Positions 37,254 through 46,720 of a DNA stretch of 64,000 nt are shown piece after piece. Origin of the DNA: Tissierella sp. MB52-C2 (lineage in GTDB: Bacteria > Bacillota > Clostridia > Tissierellales > Tissierellaceae); contig NZ_CP133261.1 in the NCBI RefSeq assembly GCF_030931715.1, positions 3,016,643 through 3,080,642 of the forward strand, written 5' to 3'. Under the pieces are notes generated by a model. The model worked only from the letters and a program-made list of their open reading frames with translations, had not been told where the DNA came from and did not search any database. Each line of letters opens with the position of its first letter. Positions within the stretch are counted from its first letter, which is position 1. The position numbers and the translations under genes are program-made.

Positions 37254-38426
37254 TTACATTCCTAAGAACTCAATAATTCTTTTAGTACTATTACCATCTT
37301 TATATTTATTAGCTAAATCATTTATAGCCTTTCTTTCAGTATAGAACTTGTCTCTGTTTTCTTTTATGCCAGTTATAAATATAATTAGTTCTTCTAAGTT
37401 AGTAATTTTGTCTCCTGGCATAATCTCTAAAGGACTGTCTACGACAAACCCACGCTTGTCTCTATAACAATCAAAATCATCTATTGTGAATCCTATAGGT
37501 TTCATAGTTAATAAAAAATCAAAATATACAGATGAATAATCAGTTAATAATGCATCCACTTCAGTAAATAATTGATAAAACTCTATTTTATTTTGCTGTA
37601 AATCATGATTCTTAATAATTTTAATATTACTATGTATACCATGAAATATTTCTAAATCTAATTGAAATGGATGTGGCTTAATAATCAGCAAAATATTAGC
37701 ATTCAAAAGGTAATCATTTAATAATCCAATATTGTCTAAATCTAATATTGGGAATTCCTTGTTAGATTCATTATTTTTTTCACCATTTATACTCTCTCTC
37801 CAAGTAGGTACCCATAAAATAATCTTAGAATATTCCCCTTTCATTATATTAATACTATCTAAAGTATTTTCTTCTTTAAATATAATATCATTTCTTGGAT
37901 AACCTAGCACTATACATTGTTCTTCATTTGCTCCAAAAGATTTCTTAACAATTTCTTTAAAAAAATCTGAAACACACAGAATAAAATCAAAAGAATCTTC
38001 ATATTTCCATAACTTATTAAATCTAGATTTGCTAGCTAAATATCCAATATTCTTTAGTGGAGAACCATGCATTGTATCCACAATAATCTGGTCTCTGGCA
38101 GACTTGAAAATCTTAATCCCATCACCCCTATAAGAATAGAATATATATTTAGACCTCATTTGTTTCCACAGTGCAAATATTGGGTTTTTTATAAAAATAA
38201 TATTGCTATAAGATTCATTAACTGTGTCAGTATAATAATAAATGTTGTATCTTTTACCATTATCATTATGGGCTAAATAATCTGAAATAGCCCATACATT
38301 ATCTTTTTTAAATTTTTTATCAAATATAAAAATATATTCTTTGTTTTTGGGAATTACATAATTGAAAAATGTTAATATGTAATATTGAAATCTCATAAAA
38401 ATAAACCTACAAATTTTAGAAATCAT
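37254..38426 (-). CDS. CDP-glycerol glycerophosphotransferase family protein (TagB/TagF-like)
   Basis: A 390-residue peripheral membrane glycerophosphotransferase. The TagB/F fold is shown by DTMHGSPLKNIGY (catalytic His region), LGYPRNDIIF, ILWVPTWRES, IIKPHPFQ and LLTDYSSVYFDF. Predicted to move glycerol phosphate from CDP-glycerol to a lipid-linked sugar or polymer. ATG at 38426 is chosen (AAGGAG 8 nt upstream). It is directly followed by tagD. Length and sequence fit TagB (primase type) rather than the much longer TagF polymerase. Confidence 0.87.
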   Translation of the reverse strand: MISKICRFIFMRFQYYILTFFNYVIPKNKEYIFIFDKKFKKDNVWAISDYLAHNDNGKRYNIYYYTDTVNESYSNIIFIKNPIFALWKQMRSKYIFYSYRGDGIKIFKSARDQIIVDTMHGSPLKNIGYLASKSRFNKLWKYEDSFDFILCVSDFFKEIVKKSFGANEEQCIVLGYPRNDIIFKEENTLDSINIMKGEYSKIILWVPTWRESINGEKNNESNKEFPILDLDNIGLLNDYLLNANILLIIKPHPFQLDLEIFHGIHSNIKIIKNHDLQQNKIEFYQLFTEVDALLTDYSSVYFDFLLTMKPIGFTIDDFDCYRDKRGFVVDSPLEIMPGDKITNLEELIIFITGIKENRDKFYTERKAINDLANKYKDGNSTKRIIEFLGM

Positions 38427-38783
38427 TTTCAATACTCCTTCTTTTAAAGTTAATCCTATCTCTATTATTAAGATATCTAATAATTGGTTATAATTATTTT
38501 TACAACTTTATATATACATTTATTTCAATTATTTTTATAAAATTTAGCTTTATATTGATAACTCAAATAAAAGTATTCTTAGATTATCTTTCCTAGAAGA
38601 CAAATTCAAAATAAATTAATTATATTTTTAAACAATTCATATTATTAAATCCAAATTTAAAGATATTATAGACCTCCTATCTATTCTCTCCTATAATAAT
38701 TCTACTAATATAGGTTTCTATCCCTATAATATTATTGGAGAATAAATATAAGTTTAAAAATATTTGAAGATATTAATTTATAT
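38427..38783. other. Intergenic region of 357 bp inside the polysaccharide locus
   Basis: Very AT-rich. It contains an imperfect long inverted repeat (about 38680-38745, with TATTCTCTCC and GGAGAATA arms) and no convincing ORF. A promoter for the tagB-tagD-murJ-vanZ genes could lie here, but I could not identify one clearly. Confidence 0.5.
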
Positions 38784-39872
38784 TTAAATGCTTTTATAAA
38801 ATAAAGTATAAGGTATATATGCTTTTTGTCCAATATTTATAGTATAAAAAAACATAAAAATACATAACAAATAAAATAAAAATTTAAGTATAATTCTAAT
38901 CTGTTTATATTTAAATAAATTTATAATATCTGGTAAAAGAATTAATGAATATATTGTTCCATATAAAGATAATCTATGTCCCATAGTACCTTGTTTATAA
39001 AAAGTTAGGTAAACACATAAACCAATAAAATAACTATTAAAATACATATTACTTGCATTTGATTTACTAGTAATTTGGTTTTTAAATATAATTGAAACTA
39101 TCCCTATAAACACCAAGAGTATTATAGCTTTGGTACCTGCCTGTGAACTTGCTAAATCTGTATAAACTGCATATTTGGGAACAAACTTGAGAATTAATTG
39201 ATTTAATATATTGCTAAATAATGGTGCTAACATTAAAATCAAGAAATAAGCACTTTTTTTAAAATTTATATTTTTAAAAAAATAAAATGGTAGTGCAATA
39301 ATAGCAGATTTATGAAATAAACTTGCTATTATAACCATCAAAATATATCTTATGAGTTTCTTATTTTCTATATATTTAAAACCATAAAATGTTATTGCAA
39401 TAGCAGTATAATTTCTAATTACACTTAATGAATTTAAAAAGAATAAAGGAAAAGTAACAAATAAAAAAAAGCTAATCCAGTAATCTTTACTGTATCTTTT
39501 TATGGTTGACATTATTAAACATATAGATATTATTGAATTAATTATAAAATAAATTTGTGGGATGTTAAAATTTCTTGCTAGATTTATTAAAAATATCGTC
39601 AAATATTCTTGATTTAACATTATATTTGTAATTCTTCCAAATGCTATAGTTTCATAATATGCCATGTAATCCCAACCAACGTCATATCTTAGAGAAGATA
39701 AAAGGATTAATAATAATATAGCAAAATTTAAAGAAATACTAAACTTTCGCCGAATAAGGCTAATGTTATTATCTGGTTTATTTATAATTATACTGTTTAC
39801 TCTTAGTTGATTAATTTCATATGTACTCATAAGTAAAATCAATATAATTATAAATATAATATATACTGTCAT
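38784..39872 (-). CDS. EpsG-family polysaccharide polymerase-like membrane protein
   Basis: A 362-residue polytopic membrane protein with about ten helices and the EpsG pattern (RYDVGWDYMAYYE near residue 65, FHKSAIIALPFYFFKN around residue 190). EpsG proteins are Wzy-like polymerases of exopolysaccharide. ATG at 39872 is chosen (AGGA 8 nt upstream); an ATG nine nt earlier abuts the RBS. Acts on lipid-linked repeats in the outer face of the membrane. Specificity unknown. Confidence 0.8.
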   Translation of the reverse strand: MTVYIIFIIILILLMSTYEINQLRVNSIIINKPDNNISLIRRKFSISLNFAILLLILLSSLRYDVGWDYMAYYETIAFGRITNIMLNQEYLTIFLINLARNFNIPQIYFIINSIISICLIMSTIKRYSKDYWISFFLFVTFPLFFLNSLSVIRNYTAIAITFYGFKYIENKKLIRYILMVIIASLFHKSAIIALPFYFFKNINFKKSAYFLILMLAPLFSNILNQLILKFVPKYAVYTDLASSQAGTKAIILLVFIGIVSIIFKNQITSKSNASNMYFNSYFIGLCVYLTFYKQGTMGHRLSLYGTIYSLILLPDIINLFKYKQIRIILKFLFYLLCIFMFFYTINIGQKAYIPYTLFYKSI

Positions 39873-39975
39873 AAAAATCATCCTAGTTCTAATATTTTTT
39901 CTTCCAGCTTTTTGTTTATATATTTTAATAATAAATGCAATACATATTGTAATAGCATATTACAATTTATTCCAA

Positions 39976-41019
39976 TTAGTTGATGAGAAAATCTGTGAAT
40001 TTTTCAATAAATGTCATATTTTCTTTCAAAACCTTATTTAAAAATATTATTCTGCCTTTATTATATTCATCAATGTTAATTCTCGATAAATAATTCAACA
40101 ATTTTTGCTCCATGCTATCATACGAGTTAATTACTAGTCCTAAGTTATACATATTTATTACTTCAGATATATGTGTTCCTGATATTGCCACCATAGGTCT
40201 ACCATATAATGCTGAATTGTAAAGTCTGTTAGATAAACAAGTTTTATCATTAATATTTTTATTATATAAAATCATATTTATTAAATCAGCTTGAATATAA
40301 AGTTCTGATTCCTCTGATTTCTCATATCTATCATAAATCTCCACATTGCCAATATTGTATTCCTTAATATATTCTTCTAACTTATTGTTGATAGTCCCTT
40401 GACCATGAAATTTTAATAAAAATTTACTCGACCCTTTTAAAGAATTAATAAAATCCCTATTTTCTTGGAAATTTGCTAATGCTCCTATGTATGATATGCT
40501 AATCTCTTTCTTGTTATAAATTTTCGGTTCAATTAATCTATCTATACTTCTTATATTTGTATTATGATTTACTATGTATTTGTCTGATATTGGCAGCCAT
40601 TCTTTATATGCAGGAGATGATATTGTAACAAATGATGATGTTTCGATAGTTTTTATAGGATTGAATATCTTTAAAATCTTATTATAGTCTCTAATATCTA
40701 TAATATAATTCCCTATAAATTTTTTTTGTAATATCTCCTTTAAAAAAAAAGATAGTTGAATACCGAAGACAATTATTTTGTCATATTTTACAGAATTTAA
40801 ATGCTTAATAATAAATTTTTTATACTTATAGTAGTCGAAGAAATTTCTTTGATGTCCAACCTTATTATCTCTATAGCTAAATTCTGATATTTCTTCAATT
40901 CCAAATCGGTCCCAATTAATAATATTATAATCTATATCTCTTTCCTTTAAAAGGGGTTCATAATTCTTTACATAGGGCATATATAACATATTAGATGGAC
41001 AGATTAAAACTATCTTCAT
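39976..41019 (-). CDS. Glycosyltransferase (GT-B, family 4-like)
   Basis: A 347-residue cytoplasmic glycosyltransferase. N-terminal Rossmann start MKIVLICPSNMLYMPYVKNYEPLL, and C-terminal nucleotide-sugar binding part with LYNSALYGRPMVAISGTHI, like GT4 enzymes although the usual EPFG motif is diverged. ATG at 41019 starts 2 nt after the stop of the 2-epimerase gene, with GGGTGAG in between; a GTG at 41028 is the alternative. Acceptor unknown. Probably transfers one sugar of the repeat unit. Confidence 0.72.
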   Translation of the reverse strand: MKIVLICPSNMLYMPYVKNYEPLLKERDIDYNIINWDRFGIEEISEFSYRDNKVGHQRNFFDYYKYKKFIIKHLNSVKYDKIIVFGIQLSFFLKEILQKKFIGNYIIDIRDYNKILKIFNPIKTIETSSFVTISSPAYKEWLPISDKYIVNHNTNIRSIDRLIEPKIYNKKEISISYIGALANFQENRDFINSLKGSSKFLLKFHGQGTINNKLEEYIKEYNIGNVEIYDRYEKSEESELYIQADLINMILYNKNINDKTCLSNRLYNSALYGRPMVAISGTHISEVINMYNLGLVINSYDSMEQKLLNYLSRINIDEYNKGRIIFLNKVLKENMTFIEKFTDFLIN

Positions 41020-41020
41020 C

Positions 41021-42145
41021 TTACTCACCCCAAATCACTCTATTCACATAATCAGTATAAGATAGAATTATTCTTAGCACCTTATCCGATACATTTGGCA
41101 TACTATAATCTCCAACTAATCTTAAAATATCTTTTTCTTGAGTTTCTAAAACTTCAAGTCCTTGAAGTATTCTTTCTTTTTTAAGTCCTACCATCATTAC
41201 AGATGCTTCTTCCATTGCTTCTGGTCTCTCGTGAGCTTGTCTAATATTTAATGCTCTAAATCGAAGGATTGATGATTCTTCACTGATTGTTCCACTATCA
41301 CTAAGTACTGCTTTTGCTTTTGTCTGAAGTTTTACATAATCATTAAATCCTAATGGCTTTAGAGTTTGTATTAATGGATTAAATTCTATTCCTTTAGCTT
41401 CTATCATCTTTCTTGTTCTTGGATGTGTACTTACTATAATTGGTAGCTGATATTTTTCTGCTACAGCGTTCAGACTATCTACTAAGTCTAAAAAATTCTC
41501 TTCTGAATTTATATTCTCCTCTCTATGGGCTGACACAACAAAGTATTTTCCTTCTTCTAAATTTAATCTTTCTAGTACACCTGATTTCTCAATATCATCT
41601 CTTCTTGAATCAAGAACTTCAAACATAGGGCTTCCTGTTTTAATGATTCTATCTGCTGATAGCCCTTCTTTTAATAAATATTCTCTTGCAATATCACTAT
41701 AAGTTAAATTAATATCTGCTATATGATCTACTATTTTTCTATTAGTTTCTTCTGGTACTCTTTGATCAAAGCATCTATTTCCAGCTTCCATATGGAATAT
41801 TGGTATATGTTTTCTCTTAGCTGCTATGGTACAAAGGCAGCTATTGGTATCTCCAAGTACTAAAAACGCATCTGGCTTTACTTCATCTAATATTGGATCT
41901 ATTTTTACTAGGATATTCCCTATGGTTTCTACTGCTGTTCCTACAGCTGCATTAAGAAAGTAATCAGGTTTCTTTAATTTAAAGTCATTGAAGAATACTT
42001 CATTTAGTTCATAATCATAGTTTTGACCTGTATGTACTAATACATGGTCTATTGCTTCTGATTCTTCTAATTTATTTATTACAGCTGACAGTCTTATAAT
42101 CTCTGGTCTAGTGCCTACTACCGTCATCACTTTTAGTCTTTTCAT
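41021..42145 (-). CDS. fnlC: UDP-N-acetyl sugar 2-epimerase, non-hydrolysing (FnlC/CapG/WecB type)
   Basis: A 374-residue enzyme of the non-hydrolysing UDP-GlcNAc 2-epimerase family: VVGTRPEIIRLSAVI, HTGQNYDYELN, VLGDTNSC, HMEAGNRCFDQRVPEETNR and SDSGTISEESS. Directly downstream of fnlA- and fnlB-type genes, so its substrate is most likely the 6-deoxy-talose intermediate on the way to UDP-L-FucNAc. Plain WecB (UDP-ManNAc) is the alternative. Six nt after fnlB. Confidence 0.88.
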   Translation of the reverse strand: MKRLKVMTVVGTRPEIIRLSAVINKLEESEAIDHVLVHTGQNYDYELNEVFFNDFKLKKPDYFLNAAVGTAVETIGNILVKIDPILDEVKPDAFLVLGDTNSCLCTIAAKRKHIPIFHMEAGNRCFDQRVPEETNRKIVDHIADINLTYSDIAREYLLKEGLSADRIIKTGSPMFEVLDSRRDDIEKSGVLERLNLEEGKYFVVSAHREENINSEENFLDLVDSLNAVAEKYQLPIIVSTHPRTRKMIEAKGIEFNPLIQTLKPLGFNDYVKLQTKAKAVLSDSGTISEESSILRFRALNIRQAHERPEAMEEASVMMVGLKKERILQGLEVLETQEKDILRLVGDYSMPNVSDKVLRIILSYTDYVNRVIWGE

Positions 42146-42151
42146 TATTAA

Positions 42152-43261
42152 TTAAACCTCCAAGTAATAAGTATCTGATTTTTCAGGATTATAGCACTCG
42201 TTAGCCCACATTATTGTTACCATATCTGTATCTCCTATATTAACTATTGAATGGGTATATCCTGTTGGTATATCTACTACTTCCAATTTTTTTCCACTAA
42301 CTCTATACTCAATTATTTCTTTTGAATCTATTTTTCTAAATCTAATTAATCCTTCTCCACTAACCACTAAAAATTTCTCATTCTTTGTATGGTGCCAGTG
42401 ATTGCCTTTTGTGATTCCAGGTTTAGATACATTTACTGATACTTGCCCTCTTTCAGTTGTTCTTATAAATTCTGTAAAAGACCCCCTATTATCCATATTC
42501 ATTTTTAATGGATAGGAAAACTTATCTTCTGGTAAATAGCTTAGATATGTACTATATAGTTTTTTAGTAAAGGGTTCTTCCATACTAGGGATGCTCAAAT
42601 CCTTTCTACTTTCCTTAAAGCTTTGAATTAATTCTGCTAATTTACCAAGTTTTACTTCATGTACAGTAGGCACTGTACAAAATTCTCTATCTATTGTAGG
42701 ATTTTGTACTAAGACGCTTATGAATTCATCTAATACATCATCTATATAACAAAGATTAAGTTCCACCTCTGGATCGTTTACTTGAATCTCTAAGTCTCTG
42801 GCGATATTATGACAAAAAGTAGATACTACAGAATTATAGTTTGGCTTGCTCCATTTTCCAAATAAATTTGGTAAACGATAGATATAAACTTTAGTTCCAG
42901 TTTCTTTACCATATTTAAATAATAATTCTTCTCCTGCTTTTTTACTTATTCCATAAGAATTCTCTATTTCAGCTTGAATAGAGGAAGTAATTAAAATAGA
43001 TGACTTATTATTATTCTTTTTTAGTGATTCTAGCAGTTCGTAAGTAAATCTAAAATTACCTTCCATAAATTCTTTTTCATCTTTAGGTCTATTAACTCCT
43101 GCTAGATGAAATATGAAATCACATTCTTTAGTATATTCATCTAATTGAGCTTTAGTAGTTTCTCTAGTACACATGAATATTTCACTATATCCTCTATTTT
43201 TAAGTTCAGCTATTAAATTTTTACCTACGAATCCATTAGCACCTGTTACCAATATCTTCAT
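42152..43261 (-). CDS. fnlB: NAD-dependent reductase with C-terminal cupin (FnlB/CapF type)
   Basis: A two-domain enzyme, 369 residues. The N-terminal SDR domain has TGANGFVGKNLI and the YGISKKAGEELL active site. The C-terminal cupin (about 255-369, with HWHHTKNEKFLVVSGEG and PTGYTHSIVNIGD) is the hallmark of CapF. It reduces and epimerises the 4-keto intermediate. Start ATG overlaps the fnlA stop codon by one base (TAATG), showing coupling. Confidence 0.92.
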   Translation of the reverse strand: MKILVTGANGFVGKNLIAELKNRGYSEIFMCTRETTKAQLDEYTKECDFIFHLAGVNRPKDEKEFMEGNFRFTYELLESLKKNNNKSSILITSSIQAEIENSYGISKKAGEELLFKYGKETGTKVYIYRLPNLFGKWSKPNYNSVVSTFCHNIARDLEIQVNDPEVELNLCYIDDVLDEFISVLVQNPTIDREFCTVPTVHEVKLGKLAELIQSFKESRKDLSIPSMEEPFTKKLYSTYLSYLPEDKFSYPLKMNMDNRGSFTEFIRTTERGQVSVNVSKPGITKGNHWHHTKNEKFLVVSGEGLIRFRKIDSKEIIEYRVSGKKLEVVDIPTGYTHSIVNIGDTDMVTIMWANECYNPEKSDTYYLEV

Positions 43262-44280
43262 TACTTACTCCAACCTTTCAGCTCTTCTTTTATGTATTCT
43301 AGGCTTAAAAGTTTTTCTTTTATTTGTTCTATATTTAAAATTTCTGTATTATTTGAGTTATATTCTTCCTGTAGCACTAGTTCTTTTTTACCTTCTGTAA
43401 AGTATTTATCATAGTTAAGATCTCTTTTATCAGATGGCACTCTATAAAACCCACCCATATCTTCTGCTACCATAGATTCCTCTTTTGTAAGTAGAGTTTC
43501 ATATTGTTTTTCTCCGTGACGAGTTCCTATTATGTTGATTTCATTATCTACACTAAATAGTTCTTTTATTGCCTGAGCTAAATCTCCCACAGTAGATGCT
43601 GGAGATTTCTGCACCATAACATCTCCTGACTTTGCATTTTCAAAAGCAAATACAACTAATTCTACTGCTTCTTCTAAACTCATTAAAAATCTTGTCATAC
43701 TGGGCTCTGTTATTGTTAATGGTTGTCCATTTTTTATTTGTTCTACAAATAGCGGTATTACTGAACCCCTAGATGCCATTACATTTCCATACCTAGTTCC
43801 ACAAATCACTGTCCTATCAGAAGATACAGTTTTAGATTTTGCAACAAATACTTTCTCCATCATAGCTTTTGATATTCCCATAGCATTGATTGGATAAGCT
43901 GCTTTATCTGTAGAAAGGCAAATAACTTTTTTTACTCCACAGCTAATTGCCGCAGTAAGTACATTTTCCGTACCTAGTATATTGGTTTTAACTGCTTCAA
44001 TAGGAAAAAATTCACATGACGGCACTTGTTTTAAAGCTGCTGCATGAAATACATAATCCACATCATACATTGCATTTTTAATACTTTGTATATTTCGTAC
44101 ATCACCAATATAAAACTTAACCTTATCATTTTTATATTGTTTTCTCATGTCATCTTGTTTCTTTTCATCACGAGAAAATATACGAATTTCTTTTATATCT
44201 GTATCTAGAAATCTATTTAGTACAGCATTTCCAAAGGAGCCTGTCCCTCCAGTTATTAGTAGTATTTTATTCTTAAACAT
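43261..44280 (-). CDS. fnlA: UDP-GlcNAc 4,6-dehydratase/5-epimerase (FnlA/CapE type)
   Basis: A 339-residue cytoplasmic SDR enzyme (TGGTGSFGNAVL at 10-21; STDKAAYPINAMGISKAMMEK, the CapE variant of the active site). It makes the first 4-keto-6-deoxy intermediate of the UDP-L-FucNAc pathway with 5-inversion. ATG at 44280 is chosen: AAGGAG is 9 nt upstream, while an earlier ATG (44289) abuts it. It overlaps the preceding glycosyltransferase gene by 8 nt. Confidence 0.92.
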   Translation of the reverse strand: MFKNKILLITGGTGSFGNAVLNRFLDTDIKEIRIFSRDEKKQDDMRKQYKNDKVKFYIGDVRNIQSIKNAMYDVDYVFHAAALKQVPSCEFFPIEAVKTNILGTENVLTAAISCGVKKVICLSTDKAAYPINAMGISKAMMEKVFVAKSKTVSSDRTVICGTRYGNVMASRGSVIPLFVEQIKNGQPLTITEPSMTRFLMSLEEAVELVVFAFENAKSGDVMVQKSPASTVGDLAQAIKELFSVDNEINIIGTRHGEKQYETLLTKEESMVAEDMGGFYRVPSDKRDLNYDKYFTEGKKELVLQEEYNSNNTEILNIEQIKEKLLSLEYIKEELKGWSK

Positions 44281-45502
44281 TTTGAGCATCTCCTTCTAAT
44301 AAATGATTCAGTAATATATCAACCGTTTTTCTTATATCATAATTATCTTCTAGATACTTTCTACCACTTAGCCCCATATTTTCTCTAAGTTCTTTTTCAC
44401 TAGATAGCTTCTGGGCATGTTTAATAAATTTATTTTCATCTGTACTTTCACACCAAAGACCACTTTTTGATTCTAGCAATACATCCTTTATATCTGTATT
44501 TTTATCTGTAGCAGCTAATATAGGCAATGAATTTTCCATATAAGAAGTAAGCCTCGAAGGAAAGTTTGGTATTGTAAATCTATAATCTAAAAAAATCAGT
44601 CCAACATCTGCACAACCTATTAATTTATCGTATTCTTCTTTTGGCAGTCTTTCAAAAATACTTACTCCCAAAGGTTTGCTATTTTCTATATGTGTGTTTA
44701 TCTTATTAAACTCGGTTCCACTACCTACTATTAGTAAATGTCCGTTTTCAACTTTATAAAATTCATCAACTATCTTAATCACAAAATCAATACCTTGTGG
44801 TTTACCTAAATTTCCACCATATACAAATAAAGTTGTATCTTCTGGAATCTTATATTTGTCTAGAATTTGTTTGTCTTTACTTGTTTTTTGTTTTTTTTCT
44901 ATTGGTTCTATAGCGTTTGGAAATATCTCCAACTTATTTTTAGTTACATAGTTATTGTGTTGTAAAATATAATCTAAATTTCCATAAGACATACACCCTA
45001 TAAAATCCGAATTGTTATATAAACTTATTTCCTTCTTTCTAAACATGTTGTATAGAATTCCATCCTTTTTCATTAAGCCTATATCCACTGCATTTTGTGG
45101 AAATATATCTTTAAGAATTAGATATGTCTTACTATTATGATGTTTCTTATAATATTTTATAATTTTATTAAATGTTATAGGTGGGGTTGAATACATTATC
45201 ATGTCAAATTTAATATCTTTAAAATTGTCTTTTATAGCTTTGAGGTACTGATATTCAATCATAAGAGTTGAAATACCTTTCTCTATAAATGATTTTGTTG
45301 CTGTTATATTTCCTGTTTTAACTTTCAATACCTTTATATTGCCTTCTTTAGATAGTTCTGTTGGAAGGTTTTCTCTTTTTTGTCTTGGAGATACTATATA
45401 TACATTAACCCCTCTTGAACTTAGTTCTCTTACTAAATCTGTATATATACCTCTTTGCCTTATATCTTCCATTTTTGATAATGTTAGAAATAATATATTC
45501 AT
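44273..45502 (-). CDS. Glycosyltransferase family 4 (WbuB/FucNAc-transferase-like)
   Basis: A 409-residue GT4 enzyme. N-terminal MNILFLTLSKMEDIRQRGIY, then a middle YGGNLGKPQGIDFVI donor-site motif and FPSRLTSYMENSLPILAATD. Its coupling to fnlA-fnlB-fnlC suggests it uses UDP-L-FucNAc. ATG at 45502 is chosen on family N-terminus; RBS there is weak (GATGAAGAT) and a TTG at 45529 cannot be excluded. Confidence 0.8.
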   Translation of the reverse strand: MNILFLTLSKMEDIRQRGIYTDLVRELSSRGVNVYIVSPRQKRENLPTELSKEGNIKVLKVKTGNITATKSFIEKGISTLMIEYQYLKAIKDNFKDIKFDMIMYSTPPITFNKIIKYYKKHHNSKTYLILKDIFPQNAVDIGLMKKDGILYNMFRKKEISLYNNSDFIGCMSYGNLDYILQHNNYVTKNKLEIFPNAIEPIEKKQKTSKDKQILDKYKIPEDTTLFVYGGNLGKPQGIDFVIKIVDEFYKVENGHLLIVGSGTEFNKINTHIENSKPLGVSIFERLPKEEYDKLIGCADVGLIFLDYRFTIPNFPSRLTSYMENSLPILAATDKNTDIKDVLLESKSGLWCESTDENKFIKHAQKLSSEKELRENMGLSGRKYLEDNYDIRKTVDILLNHLLEGDAQNV

Positions 45503-45649
45503 ATCTTCATCTACTTTCTTAAATGTCAATCACTGGTTTTTCCAAAATAATTCTAATATAAACAACCATAATACCTGAAAGTTTTTAATCGAAAATATAT
45601 TTTCCAATATAGATTTCTTAGAAAACAAATTATTACTAAGTATACAATT

Positions 45650-46708
45650 CTAACCTCTATAAATAGGGAAAAATTGTCCATCTTCGTCAAAACCTTCTTC
45701 ATTCTTCCGCATCTCAACTAATTTTTTATACTTTTCAACATCAAAAATCTTTCTTCCAATATCAAAATCATTTTCTAAATCTTTATTAAAAGCCTTTTTA
45801 AACTTATATAAACTATCTTCTTTACTCCCAAGACCCCCACCTAAATGTAAAGTATCATATCCATTATTTGCACCCCAACAAGCAGCTTCGTATAATAATA
45901 GATTGGTAGGTGCATAGGTTAAATACTCTCTAATAGAAGCTGATAAATGATAATGCATTTGATTATTGGAGAATAAAATCATTGACATAGCAATAATCTT
46001 TTTTTCATGCACAGCATAAAACATAAGAAAATTATATTTCAAATCATTTAAAATGCTATTATAGAAGTCTTCTTTAAAATAATAATATTCATCAGCATTG
46101 TCCTTGTACATGGTGGCATTATACATATCAATAAATTCATCTATTAATTCCCGGTTGCGTCCCCAATATATTTCAATTCCAGATTTTTTAGCTTTTCTAA
46201 TTACATTTCTATTTTTACTAGTTAAATTATCCCAAATATATTCCTTCGATTTCAGCTTTATTGATACTGTCTTTCCTAATGCTTTTATATCATATGTGAA
46301 CTCCATCCCTTTACTATTGTTTAAGATAGGATGAAATCGAACAAATTCACTAATTATACCATTATTTTTACAATATGAATTATATTCAAGAAAGATATTT
46401 TTAAGGCTATCTTCCTGTACCTTCCCTTCTATCAAAAATCCTCCATAACCATAAGGCGTAGTTAAATCAAAATGAGTATTTAAGGGTATCTTGCCTTCAA
46501 ATTTTGGATTATTACCAATATCTCTTTTCATTACAACATTTATAGCTCTTACATATTCATCTTCATAGTAAAAAAGTGTTGGTTCACCATCTCCATGAAT
46601 CTTAAATGCCCGTGTATAGTTAGAAAGATAGTATACATCATATTCTTTGAAACTTCTAACTATTTCATCCCATTTGTTTGATTCATCTATTGAAACAACC
46701 GATAACAT
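45650..46708 (-). CDS. FemAB-like GNAT-fold amino acid/acyl transferase
   Basis: A 352-residue protein with two GNAT-like lobes of the FemAB/BioF2-like group: FVRFHPILNNSKG, SKNRNVIRKAKKSGIEIYWGR and the C-terminal LLLYEAACWGANNGYDTLHLGGG motif. FemAB proteins add amino acids from tRNA to peptidoglycan; the members found in polysaccharide loci may attach an amino acid or acyl group to a sugar. RBS AAGGAAG. Reaction not determined. Confidence 0.78.
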   Translation of the reverse strand: MLSVVSIDESNKWDEIVRSFKEYDVYYLSNYTRAFKIHGDGEPTLFYYEDEYVRAINVVMKRDIGNNPKFEGKIPLNTHFDLTTPYGYGGFLIEGKVQEDSLKNIFLEYNSYCKNNGIISEFVRFHPILNNSKGMEFTYDIKALGKTVSIKLKSKEYIWDNLTSKNRNVIRKAKKSGIEIYWGRNRELIDEFIDMYNATMYKDNADEYYYFKEDFYNSILNDLKYNFLMFYAVHEKKIIAMSMILFSNNQMHYHLSASIREYLTYAPTNLLLYEAACWGANNGYDTLHLGGGLGSKEDSLYKFKKAFNKDLENDFDIGRKIFDVEKYKKLVEMRKNEEGFDEDGQFFPIYRG

Positions 46709-46720
46709 TTATCCACTTCC

